From assembly GCA_036504515.1 (NCBI GenBank), contig DASXVA010000001.1, positions 620,001-684,000 on the forward strand: a stretch of DNA of 64,000 nucleotides, in the 5' to 3' direction. Below the pieces are notes generated by a model, which saw only the letters and a list, made by a program, of their open reading frames with translations, made no database searches and was not told the DNA's origin. This DNA is from AWTP1-18 sp036504515 (lineage in GTDB: Bacteria > Pseudomonadota > Gammaproteobacteria > Burkholderiales > Rhodocyclaceae). Positions 33,098 through 41,275 of this stretch are shown one piece after another. Made by a program: the position numbers and the translations under genes. Each line of letters opens with the position of its first letter. The first letter of the stretch is position 1.

Positions 33098-35410
33098 ATG
33101 TCACGAATTTCCTCCCATCACGTCCTGTCAATGGCTCTGTTGCTGGCCATTCCCGCTGTCACCCTGGCTGCCGAAGCCAAGAGTGAAACGACGGAAACTG
33201 CGCCCAGCAAAGACGAAGAGACTCCCAAGCAGGGCGACAAGCCCACCCCTGCCAGCAAAAAATTCCGAGAGGCCTCTCCTCCCAAAGCCGTCGACGCCAC
33301 ACCGGTGATGAAGGAAGTGGTGGTCTCCGCTAAAGCCGCGAGCGATAGCGAGGAACGGCGCTATTCCACTGCCGCCAAGATCGTGTTCGGTCGGGAAGAA
33401 CTGGATCGCCATGGCGACAGTTCCCTGGGCGACGTACTCAAGCGCCTGCCCGGTGTCACGTTATCGGGCACCCCGGGGCGGGGCGGCGACATTCGCATGC
33501 GGGGGCTGGGCAATGGCTACACCCTGATTTTGCTTAATGGCGAACCGGCCCCCCGTGGCTTCTCCATGGACTCCCTGGCGCCGGAACAGGTGGAGCGCAT
33601 CGAGATCATGCGGGCACCGGTGGCGGAGCACAGCGCCCGGGCCATTGCCGGCATCATCAACATCGTGCTGCGAGAGGATTACGTTCGCCGCGAGAACGAG
33701 GTTCGCCCCAGCCTGGGTTGGGAACAGGGACGTGTGCAGCCGTCTGTCTCGGTGCAGCATGGCGATAACCTTGGCGATTTCAGTTACAACATCAACGCTA
33801 ATGGTGGCCACCGCAACCTTGGGTCCGACAGTCGCACGGACACCACGGCAGTCAACACCCTCACCGGCGCACCGACCCTGGTCCAGAGCCAGCAGGACAA
33901 GAGCCAAAGCATTTCGGACAACCTGCATCTGACCTCCCGCCTCAACTGGAAGTTGGAGGGGGGCGATAGCCTCACCCTGATGCCTTTCCTGATGAGTTCC
34001 CGCAGCACCTCTACTGGAACTTCCCATCTCGATACGACCGTCGGGACCGGCAATTTTGTCGACGCCAACTGGCGCACCGATGCCGACTCCACCATGCTGC
34101 GGGCCATGGGCACCTGGCGGCACAAGCTGGATAACGGCGCCAAGCTGGAAATCCGTCTCAACGGTGGCCTGGCCGACAGCAACAGCAAGACCTCCCGCAG
34201 CGAATACGATGGTGCCGGCGCCCTGGCCCACACATCCTGGACCTCCAGCAGTGTGCGGGACAGCAGCTTTAACACGGCCGGCAAGTACGCCAAGTCCTTA
34301 GCCCAGGGCCACAGCCTGTCCTTTGGCTGGGAGGCGGAGCAGGGCAATCGCAAAGAAAGCGATACGACTCTGCAGGATGGCGCCGTTCAATTAGCCCAGT
34401 ACGGCAACAGCCTGAAGGCAACTACCAGCCGTTACGCCCTCTACGGGCAGAATGAATGGGATATTTCTCCGCTCTGGTCCGCTTATGCCGGCCTGCGCTG
34501 GGAAACCATCCGTACCCGCAGCGAGTGGACCGGCAATGCCATCGAGAACGACAGCAGCGTTGCCAGCCCCCTGTTCCACAGCGTCTGGCGCTTCACCGAA
34601 GAGAGCAAGGATCAGGTGCGCCTGAGCCTGACCCGCAGCTACAAAGCCCCCACTTTGACCAATCTGGTGCCCCGACCCAAGCTGGCTTCCGGCTATCCGG
34701 CAACGGGGGCCAACACCGCCACCAGCCCGGACAGTTCCGGCAATCCCTTTCTCAAACCGGAACTGGCCTGGGGGCTGGATTTGGCCTTCGAGCACTATTT
34801 CACTGACGGCGGTCTGGTCAGCGCTAGCGTCTTTCAGCGCGATATCGACAACCTGATCCGCAACGTGACTTCCCTGCAGACCGTAAGTTGGTCGCCGGTG
34901 CAACGTTGGGTCACCACCCCCCAGAACATCGGCCATGCCGTGACCCGGGGGTTGGAACTGGAGGCGAAGTTCCGTCTGTCCGAACTGTTGGCGGACGGGC
35001 CACCGCTCGATATCCGCGCCAATCTGAGCCGCTTCTGGTCCCAGGTGGATGGCGTCATGGGGCCAAACAATCGCCTCGACCAGCAGCCCACCGCTACCGC
35101 CAATCTGGGGGCGGATTACAAACTGCGCAGCCTGCCCCTGACTCTGGGCGGCAACATCAACTGGACGCCGGCCTTCACCGTGCAGCAAACCGACGCCCAG
35201 TCCTATACCCAGAGCTTGAAGCGGGTGTTCGATGTGTATGCCCTGTGGCGTTTCGACCCCAATACCCAGCTCCGTCTTTCCGCCGCCAACCTGCTTCGCG
35301 CCGACTACGACACCGCCAACCGACAGGTGTATGGCACAACGGACCAGTTGGCCCAGACGGTGACCAAGACCTATATGTCCTTGGCGGCCCGGCTGGAAGT
35401 GAAGTTTTAG
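33098..35410 (+). CDS. TonB-dependent outer-membrane receptor
   Basis: 770 residues. A signal peptide (about 1-25) is followed by a Lys/Glu/Pro-rich spacer and a TonB-box-like KEVVVSA (about 71-77). The plug domain (about 90-205) has LGDVLKRLPGV and IRMRGLGNGYTLILLNG. A 22-strand-type barrel ends in the terminal Phe (ARLEVKF). It imports a siderophore, cobalamin or other ligand with TonB energy. No partner transporter or riboswitch is adjacent, so the ligand is open, though cobalamin genes lie 16 kb away. Confidence 0.93.
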   Translation: MSRISSHHVLSMALLLAIPAVTLAAEAKSETTETAPSKDEETPKQGDKPTPASKKFREASPPKAVDATPVMKEVVVSAKAASDSEERRYSTAAKIVFGREELDRHGDSSLGDVLKRLPGVTLSGTPGRGGDIRMRGLGNGYTLILLNGEPAPRGFSMDSLAPEQVERIEIMRAPVAEHSARAIAGIINIVLREDYVRRENEVRPSLGWEQGRVQPSVSVQHGDNLGDFSYNINANGGHRNLGSDSRTDTTAVNTLTGAPTLVQSQQDKSQSISDNLHLTSRLNWKLEGGDSLTLMPFLMSSRSTSTGTSHLDTTVGTGNFVDANWRTDADSTMLRAMGTWRHKLDNGAKLEIRLNGGLADSNSKTSRSEYDGAGALAHTSWTSSSVRDSSFNTAGKYAKSLAQGHSLSFGWEAEQGNRKESDTTLQDGAVQLAQYGNSLKATTSRYALYGQNEWDISPLWSAYAGLRWETIRTRSEWTGNAIENDSSVASPLFHSVWRFTEESKDQVRLSLTRSYKAPTLTNLVPRPKLASGYPATGANTATSPDSSGNPFLKPELAWGLDLAFEHYFTDGGLVSASVFQRDIDNLIRNVTSLQTVSWSPVQRWVTTPQNIGHAVTRGLELEAKFRLSELLADGPPLDIRANLSRFWSQVDGVMGPNNRLDQQPTATANLGADYKLRSLPLTLGGNINWTPAFTVQQTDAQSYTQSLKRVFDVYALWRFDPNTQLRLSAANLLRADYDTANRQVYGTTDQLAQTVTKTYMSLAARLEVKF

Positions 35411-35573
35411 TCGGGCGATTTCTGGCTGGTTAAGTGCGTCTTGCCCGGCCAGAACACGAACCATTTCTCCCCTATCTGCAAATAAACGGGGAAATTCCCC
35501 GTCACTCCAGAATCGGTAAATCCCGCTTGTTTACTGGATTTGCAGCCCATTGTCGCCGCTACCATGCGTCGCT

Positions 35574-36815
35574 ATGGATTTCGTCAACGAACTACCCCCC
35601 GACCCCGTTGCCCATCTTGGGCAGGTTTTCACCCGTGCCGATGTGGTGTCGCAAATGCTGGCCCTGCGGCAGCGACGGGGGCGGGTGCTGGAGCCTTCGG
35701 CGGGGGATGGCGCTTTTTCTTCCTGCATTCCCGACAGCGTCGCCATCGAGCTGGACCAGCGGGTAGCCCCGCCGGGAGCCCTGATCATGGACTTTTTCGA
35801 TTACCCGCTGATCGAAAAATTCGACACCATCATCGGCAATCCACCCTATGTGCGGCACCAGGACATCCTTGTGGAAACCCACGAGCGGCTGGCAAGCCCC
35901 CTGTTCGACGGCCGCAGCAATCTCTATCTGTACTTCATCGAGAAGTGCGTGCGCCACCTGAATCCCCGTGGCGAGTTGATCTTCATCACCCCCCGGGATT
36001 TCATCAAGCTCACCGCCGCCCGCCAGCTCAACGCCTGGCTGGCCAAGGAAGGCAGCATCACACATTTCATCGAAACCGGCGATTCCGACATCTTCGGCAG
36101 CTATGTGCCCAATTGCGCCATCTGGCGCTTTGAAAAAGGCCGCCGCCGTCATGTGCTGGAAGACGGTCGCCGCTTTGTCGAATCCGACGGTCAGTTGCTA
36201 TTCCTGCGGGGCGACTACAACGTGCCCTTCAGCGACCTGTTCCAGGTCAAGGTGGGAGCCGTCTCCGGTGCCGACGAGGTGTTCATGCACCCCCGGGGCA
36301 ATGCCGAATTCGTCTGCTCCAGCACCATCGATAGTGGCGAAACCCGCCGCATGTACTACGGCGTGCGTAACAAGCACCTGGAAAAACACAAGGAACGGCT
36401 GATCGCCCGGGGCATCCGCAAGTTCGATGAATCCAACTGGTGGCAATGGGGCCGCAACCATCACCAGAGCGAAGGTCCGCGCATCTACGTGAATGCCAAG
36501 ACCCGCCGCAAACATCCTTTCTTCCTGCACGACTGCAGCAATTACGATGGCTCCCTGTTGGCCCTGTTCCCCAAGGACCCAACCATGGACCTGGAGTACG
36601 CAGTGCATCTGCTCAACCACTCGGTGGATTGGCAGGACTTAGGCTTTGTTTGCGACGGCCGCTTTCTCTTTGCCCAGCGTAGCTTGCAAAACTGCCTGCT
36701 ACCGGCAGAATTCAATCGTCTGCTGGGCAGCAGCAGTGCCGCCATTGATCCGCCTCGGCATCGCGCGGTACGTACCCTGCGGCAAGGTGGGGCAGCATTG
36801 AATCCAGCGCTTTAA
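35574..36815 (+). CDS. Orphan N6-adenine DNA methyltransferase (Eco57I/TaqI-like)
   Basis: 413 residues. SAM motif I is VLEPSAGDGAF (about 38-48), the catalytic motif IV is NPPYVRHQD (about 91-99), and a C-terminal part is likely to recognise the target. NPPY marks N6-adenine methylation. No restriction gene is adjacent, so it is an orphan, possibly epigenetic. The start MDFVNEL is preferred; no ribosome site is obvious. A bidirectional terminator separates it from the convergent ubiJ-like gene. Confidence 0.88.
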   Translation: MDFVNELPPDPVAHLGQVFTRADVVSQMLALRQRRGRVLEPSAGDGAFSSCIPDSVAIELDQRVAPPGALIMDFFDYPLIEKFDTIIGNPPYVRHQDILVETHERLASPLFDGRSNLYLYFIEKCVRHLNPRGELIFITPRDFIKLTAARQLNAWLAKEGSITHFIETGDSDIFGSYVPNCAIWRFEKGRRRHVLEDGRRFVESDGQLLFLRGDYNVPFSDLFQVKVGAVSGADEVFMHPRGNAEFVCSSTIDSGETRRMYYGVRNKHLEKHKERLIARGIRKFDESNWWQWGRNHHQSEGPRIYVNAKTRRKHPFFLHDCSNYDGSLLALFPKDPTMDLEYAVHLLNHSVDWQDLGFVCDGRFLFAQRSLQNCLLPAEFNRLLGSSSAAIDPPRHRAVRTLRQGGAALNPAL

Positions 36816-36853
36816 CCAGATTGTCGGGTCGGTTTTGCCGAGCCCTTGAAAGC

Positions 36854-36877
36854 AAAAGCCCGGAGATCCGGGCTTTT
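36854..36877. terminator. Bidirectional terminator
   Basis: AAAAGCCCGG/CCGGGCTTTT stem with a 4-base loop and T-tract on the plus strand. It serves the methyltransferase on the plus strand and the ubiJ-like operon on the minus strand, whose stop codon abuts it. Confidence 0.88.
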
Positions 36878-37456
36878 TTATTGGTGCGGCGCCAGCCGTT
36901 TTTCCAGGGCATCCACCGCCGCTCGCAGGGAGGCGACCTCGGCGCTGAACGTATGGAACTCATCTACGTTCACCAGTTGTGGATTTTCATGGAGCAGGTA
37001 TTCGCTCAGGTTTTCCGAGAGGCGCGTCGCCGCATCCTTTTGCCAGGCGACAAAGCTTTCTGTGCTGCGCACAATGCGGTGGGCGGCAATGTCGCCGACG
37101 ATCTTCGACAGGTCTTCTTCCGCATCCCAGCGCAGATTGCGCAGGACAAAGCCCAGCGCATCGGCCATGTCCGCCGCACCGGTAACCTGGGCCGCTTTCA
37201 TGACCTCGGCCACACCACCCTGCAACAGGCGGAAGGGGGCGTCTGCCGGCAGGGCAATGCTCACATCCGGGTTGTCGCTGCCATCAACAGTGCTGGTGAA
37301 CAGACCGTCGCTACTGATGGTCAGGTTCAGCACTACCGGCCCAAGGCTTAGCTTGGCCTGGCGGCCGGTGTAGCTCTTGAGCCGATCCCGGGCCCAACCG
37401 GCCTGACTGAGCAGGTGGTTGAGGCCGAAGAGGATAGGCTGAACAGAAGGCAACAT
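36878..37456 (-). CDS. ubiJ: UbiJ-like SCP2-domain ubiquinone accessory protein
   Basis: 192 residues. An N-terminal SCP2 lipid-binding-like domain (about 10-105) is followed by a helical tail ending in a coiled coil (AEVASLRAAVDALEKRLA). UbiJ binds ubiquinone intermediates and scaffolds the Ubi complex. Placement after ubiE in the same operon (with a Tim44-like gene between) supports the assignment. ubiB, its usual neighbour, is not here because the operon ends at a terminator. Confidence 0.78.
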   Translation of the reverse strand: MLPSVQPILFGLNHLLSQAGWARDRLKSYTGRQAKLSLGPVVLNLTISSDGLFTSTVDGSDNPDVSIALPADAPFRLLQGGVAEVMKAAQVTGAADMADALGFVLRNLRWDAEEDLSKIVGDIAAHRIVRSTESFVAWQKDAATRLSENLSEYLLHENPQLVNVDEFHTFSAEVASLRAAVDALEKRLAPHQ

Positions 37457-37458
37457 GC

Positions 37459-38328
37459 TTACTGAATCTGCTGGATACCGGCCACACGCCAGCCGTCACT
37501 GCCATCTACCGGCTTGAGCAGATGCCAGACTTCATCGAAGGTAACGGGCGTTGAGCCCGGCTCTTCCCGCAGCAGACCGTGGAAACGGACGCTGGCGATG
37601 TGGCGCTTGTCTTCCGTCACGACTTCCACCAGTTCGGCATCCAGTTGCATCACATCGGTTTGTTGCTTGGTCTTGCCCCGTTCTTCGTATTGCATCTGAA
37701 CTTCGGCATAGACCTCGGGGCTGGTGAAGGTCTTGATGTCGTCCATATTGCCGGCATCGTTAGCGGCCTGCAGGCGGGTGAAATTCAGTTTGGCCTGACG
37801 CAGGAAGCCAACCGTATCAAAGTCGGCGGGAACGGTAGCGGGTTCATTGCTCGCAATGCTGCTGCCAGCGGCCGGTTGCAGGGGCTCGAACCGGGCGGGG
37901 CCGTTGTCACCGACATTGCCAGCGTAGGCTGGAGCGGCCGGTTTGCGACCGAACAGCAAGCGCAGAACGAAGATGACGCCGATCACTACGGCAGCAATCA
38001 TCAGCACATTGGCCATGCCTTCACCCATACCGAAGTGGGAGAGCAGGGCGGCAAGGCCAACACCGGCAGCAATACCGGCCAGAGGGCCGAGCCAGCGGCT
38101 CATGCCGGAAGGTTGGGGTGCCGGCGCTGCGGTGGGGGCCGCTTGCTGGGTTGCCGGATTGGCTTGCTTGGGCGGCAGGGTGGACTGGCGCTGCATGGGG
38201 GCGCTATTGCGGCTCATGCCGAAGGAACCGCCGCCGCCTAAGCGTTTGGCTTCGGCATCACCGGCATTGAAACCGAGGCCGAGGGCCAGGGTCAGGGAAA
38301 ACAGGGAAATCGCAATGCGTTTGATCAT
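37459..38328 (-). CDS. Tim44-like domain protein
   Basis: 289 residues. A signal peptide (about 1-26) is followed by a Gly/Ser and Pro/Ala/Gln-rich spacer. Two adjacent hydrophobic segments (about 79-95 and 105-125) precede a Tim44/MRP-L45 lipid-binding domain (about 170-289, LRQAKLNFTRLQAANDAG). It is probably inner-membrane with the domain facing one side. Its function in bacteria is unknown. It lies 12 bp after ubiE and 2 bp before ubiJ. Confidence 0.88.
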   Translation of the reverse strand: MIKRIAISLFSLTLALGLGFNAGDAEAKRLGGGGSFGMSRNSAPMQRQSTLPPKQANPATQQAAPTAAPAPQPSGMSRWLGPLAGIAAGVGLAALLSHFGMGEGMANVLMIAAVVIGVIFVLRLLFGRKPAAPAYAGNVGDNGPARFEPLQPAAGSSIASNEPATVPADFDTVGFLRQAKLNFTRLQAANDAGNMDDIKTFTSPEVYAEVQMQYEERGKTKQQTDVMQLDAELVEVVTEDKRHIASVRFHGLLREEPGSTPVTFDEVWHLLKPVDGSDGWRVAGIQQIQ

Positions 38329-38340
38329 TCAGGGAACTCC

Positions 38341-39072
38341 TCAGAATTTATACCCGCGGTGCAGGGCAACGACCCCACCCGTCAGGTTGAAGTATTCGAC
38401 CCGCTCCAACCCTACTTGTTCCATTATGCCCTTCAAAGTCTCCTGGTCCGGATGCATGCGGATGGATTCCGCCAGATAGCGGTAGCTGTCGGCATCGCCG
38501 GCGACCTTTTGGCCCAACCAGGGCAGGATCTTGAAGGAATACAGATCGTAGGGTTTTGCCAGCAGGGGATGCACCTTGGAAAATTCCAGCACCAGCAGTC
38601 GGCCGCCGGGGCGCAGCACACGGCGCATTTCGGCCAGGGCCGCATCCTTGTGGGTCATATTGCGCAGACCGAAAGCCACGGTGATGCAGTCGAAATAGTT
38701 GTCCGGGAAGGGCAGCTTTTCCGCATCGCACTGGGCCACGGGGGTAATGACCCCTTCGTCGAGCAGGCGATCGCGGCCCACCGTGAGCATGGCGTTGTTG
38801 ATATCTGTGAGCCAGACTTGACCGGTTTCGCCGACGCGCTTGGCGAAGGCGGAGGAAAGGTCGGCGGTGCCGCCGGCCACGTCCAGCACCCGGTCGCCCT
38901 TGCGGACGCCGGATACCTCGATGGTGAACTTCTTCCACAGGCGATGCAGGCCGGCGGACATCAGATCGTTCATCACGTCATAGTTCTTGGCGACGGAAGA
39001 GAACACGCCGGCAACGCGGCTGGCTTTTTCTTCTTCGGCGACGGTTTCAAAACCGAAATGGGTTTCGCTCAT
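38341..39072 (-). CDS. ubiE: Ubiquinone/menaquinone C-methyltransferase
   Basis: 243 residues (E. coli 251). It carries HFGFETVAEEEKASRV at the N-terminus, SAM motif I VLDVAGGTADLSSAF, and FPDNYFDCITVAFGLRN. It methylates carbon 2 of the quinone ring with SAM. The start MSETHFG gives the family N-terminus; the longer frame runs into the DUF971 gene. It is the second gene of the DUF971-ubiE-Tim44-ubiJ operon. Confidence 0.96.
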   Translation of the reverse strand: MSETHFGFETVAEEEKASRVAGVFSSVAKNYDVMNDLMSAGLHRLWKKFTIEVSGVRKGDRVLDVAGGTADLSSAFAKRVGETGQVWLTDINNAMLTVGRDRLLDEGVITPVAQCDAEKLPFPDNYFDCITVAFGLRNMTHKDAALAEMRRVLRPGGRLLVLEFSKVHPLLAKPYDLYSFKILPWLGQKVAGDADSYRYLAESIRMHPDQETLKGIMEQVGLERVEYFNLTGGVVALHRGYKF

Positions 39073-39082
39073 GGCAGTGCTT

Positions 39083-39499
39083 TCAATGTTTGCTGCAGGA
39101 ATGACCGGCAGCTTTGGTGGTGCTGTCCACGTCGCGGCTGGCGCCGGCGGCTTCGAGCTGTTTGAGGTAGTCCTGCCAGAGGCTTTCCTGCTGGCTGCCC
39201 AGGGTGTGAAGAACATCCCAGGAGTAGAGGCCGGAATTGTGGCCGTCGGAAAAAGTGATTTTCACGGCGTAGTTACCCACGGGCTCAATGCCGGTGATGG
39301 TGACCTCGCGCTTGCCGGTCTGCAATGTGCCCTGACCGACGCCGTGACCGCGTACTTCAGCAGAGGGACTGTAAACCCGGAGGAACTCGAAGGGCATCTG
39401 GTAATTGCTGCCATCGTCGAAACTGACTTCCAGCAGACGGGAGACGTTGTGCAGCTTGAGTTCGGTGGGAACGGGGGTGTTGCGGTCAAGGCCGGACAT
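39083..39499 (-). CDS. DUF971 (gamma-butyrobetaine hydroxylase N-terminal-like) protein
   Basis: 138 residues. The DUF971 domain (about 10-100) has LKLHNVSRLLEVSFDDG, LPFEFLR-like MPFEFLRVYSPSAEVRGHG and FSDGHNSGLYSWDVL. A His/Cys-bearing tail (GHSCSKH) could bind metal. The family is often linked to Fe-S or quinone metabolism by context only. It is 10 bp upstream of ubiE. Confidence 0.88.
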   Translation of the reverse strand: MSGLDRNTPVPTELKLHNVSRLLEVSFDDGSNYQMPFEFLRVYSPSAEVRGHGVGQGTLQTGKREVTITGIEPVGNYAVKITFSDGHNSGLYSWDVLHTLGSQQESLWQDYLKQLEAAGASRDVDSTTKAAGHSCSKH

Positions 39500-39568
39500 G
39501 GGTCAGCACCTCGTGAAAATCGAAGAGGGGGCAAGTTTATCAGCGGTGCCGTTCCAGCACCGCCGGAA

Positions 39569-40468
39569 TCAGGAGTCCTTCAGATACTGGCCGAGGGACA
39601 GGGCGGCACCGCCCCAACCCAGGGCCGTGGCAGCTACCAGCAGAAGCAGGCTGTTGCCCAGGGACAGGGGCTGGAGGGCAAAGCCCAGGCTGTAGAGTTG
39701 GGCAATTTCGCCGATGGGGCGGGCCAGGCCGATGGTAGCAAGGGCGACGATAAACCAGGCAACAATGCCGCCGCCCAGACCCTGCAAGGCGCCGAACCAG
39801 TAGAAGGGGCGGCGGATGAAGGCATCGGTGGCGCCCAGCAGGCGGCTCACCTCGATTTCAGAGCGTTGGGTGAGCACCTGCAAACGGATGGTATTGAAGG
39901 TAATGGCGATCAGGCCCACGCTGAGCAAACCGGCGAGGATGAACAGGCTGCTGCGGCCCAGACGGAGCAGGGCGTCCAGGCGACGGACCCAGGCCGAATC
40001 GAGTTGTACATGCTCCACCCGGGGCAGCTTGCGCAACTGTGCGGCTAGCGCTTCCACCGCTGCCGGGCTTTCGTCCTGAGGGGCCAGTACATAGGCGTCG
40101 GGGAAGGGATTCTTGGGCAGGGCATCGATCACATCGCCCAGACCTTCCGCCTTGCGCATGCGGGCCGAGGTGTCTTCCTTGCTCATGAACTGCCAGGATT
40201 TGATCGCAGGGTTGGCCTTGAATTTTGTTTCCAGATCGGTAGCGGCCTTGCGATCCGCATCCACCGACAAATAGAGGGAAATCCGGGCGGCAGGAGCGCT
40301 GCGGTTGGCCAGTTGCTGGGCATTGGAAAACAGCATCTGCCCACCGGCGGGCAGGGCCAGGGCGATACCCATGGCCAGCAGAGAGAGCAAAGTATTGACC
40401 GGGGCGCTGCTGAGACGGCGCAGGGCCAAGGTCAGGGCGGTCAGATGGTGACTGAGCCAGATATTCAT
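39569..40468 (-). CDS. ftsX: Cell division ABC transporter permease FtsX
   Basis: 299 residues. A short N-terminal cytoplasmic region, TM1 (about 25-45), a large periplasmic loop (about 46-165) and three C-terminal helices match the FtsX topology. With FtsE it activates murein hydrolases at the septum in response to ATP. It overlaps ftsE by four bases (ATGA). Confidence 0.94.
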   Translation of the reverse strand: MNIWLSHHLTALTLALRRLSSAPVNTLLSLLAMGIALALPAGGQMLFSNAQQLANRSAPAARISLYLSVDADRKAATDLETKFKANPAIKSWQFMSKEDTSARMRKAEGLGDVIDALPKNPFPDAYVLAPQDESPAAVEALAAQLRKLPRVEHVQLDSAWVRRLDALLRLGRSSLFILAGLLSVGLIAITFNTIRLQVLTQRSEIEVSRLLGATDAFIRRPFYWFGALQGLGGGIVAWFIVALATIGLARPIGEIAQLYSLGFALQPLSLGNSLLLLVAATALGWGGAALSLGQYLKDS

Positions 40469-41124
40469 TGCAGTCTTCCCCGGTTGAGGGTCAGTCTGCG
40501 CGAGGGGGCTGACGCGAAATTGGTGTCGTCATAGGTAGCGATGAAGACGGTCACGCCGACCCGATGGAAATCGAGAAAAATTTCTGCCACGTCCTTTGCC
40601 GTTTCCGGGTCCAGGTGAGCGGTCGGCTCGTCCACCAACAATAAGGTGGGCCGATTTACCACGGCCCGGGCGATGGACAGCCGCTGCTGTTCGCCGCCGG
40701 AAAGGGCGACGGGAAAGGCTTTTTCCCGCTCCAGCAGACCCACCTTGTCCAAAGCGGCCCGGGCGCGGCGAGCTGCTTCCTTGGGCGGAAAACCGGCGAT
40801 GGAAAGGGGCAGCAGTACGTTTTCAAAAGCGCTACGGTCGAACAGCAGTTTCTGATCCTGGAATACCAAGCCCAGATTGCGGCGCAGATAGGGGATGGCA
40901 TTGGATTTGAGGGCCCCCACATTTTGTCCATTTACCAATACGGCACCACCGGTTGGGCGTTCGATGGCCGCGATCAGTTTGAGCAGCGTACTTTTCCCCG
41001 CACCGGAATGCCCCCGCACCAGCACCAGTTCGCCGGGGGAGACTTCAAAGCTGACATCGGTCAGGGCCTGGCTACCGCCGGCAGCGCCAGGGTAACGCTT
41101 GGTGGCATGGTCGAATTTGATCAT
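40465..41124 (-). CDS. ftsE: Cell division ATP-binding protein FtsE
   Basis: 219 residues (E. coli 222). Walker A is GHSGAGKST, the Q-loop lies in LGLVFQDQKLL, the ABC signature is LSGGEQQR and Walker B is LLLVDEPT. It drives FtsX. The start MIKFDHATKRYPG is the family N-terminus; the frame is open 11 codons further. The neighbouring ftsY and rpoH seen in enterobacteria are absent; rpoH is 24 kb away in this window. Confidence 0.96.
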   Translation of the reverse strand: MIKFDHATKRYPGAAGGSQALTDVSFEVSPGELVLVRGHSGAGKSTLLKLIAAIERPTGGAVLVNGQNVGALKSNAIPYLRRNLGLVFQDQKLLFDRSAFENVLLPLSIAGFPPKEAARRARAALDKVGLLEREKAFPVALSGGEQQRLSIARAVVNRPTLLLVDEPTAHLDPETAKDVAEIFLDFHRVGVTVFIATYDDTNFASAPSRRLTLNRGRLQ

Positions 41125-41275
41125 GGGTGCTTCGGGATGCGGACAAAGGGAATGCACAGGGGATACGTATTGTATGCCCCGGAGTTTCCGTCAAGGGCAC
41201 GTTCTCGTGGTGATGCCACAGTAGATTTTTTGGCAAATGCTTGAATGAACCCAACAATCCGGCCCAGCCCGTACA

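Noticed and set aside
39543..39562. Terminator after ftsX (GCGGTGC/GCACCGC)
   Set aside because: Short 7-bp stem with no T-tract; too weak to call.
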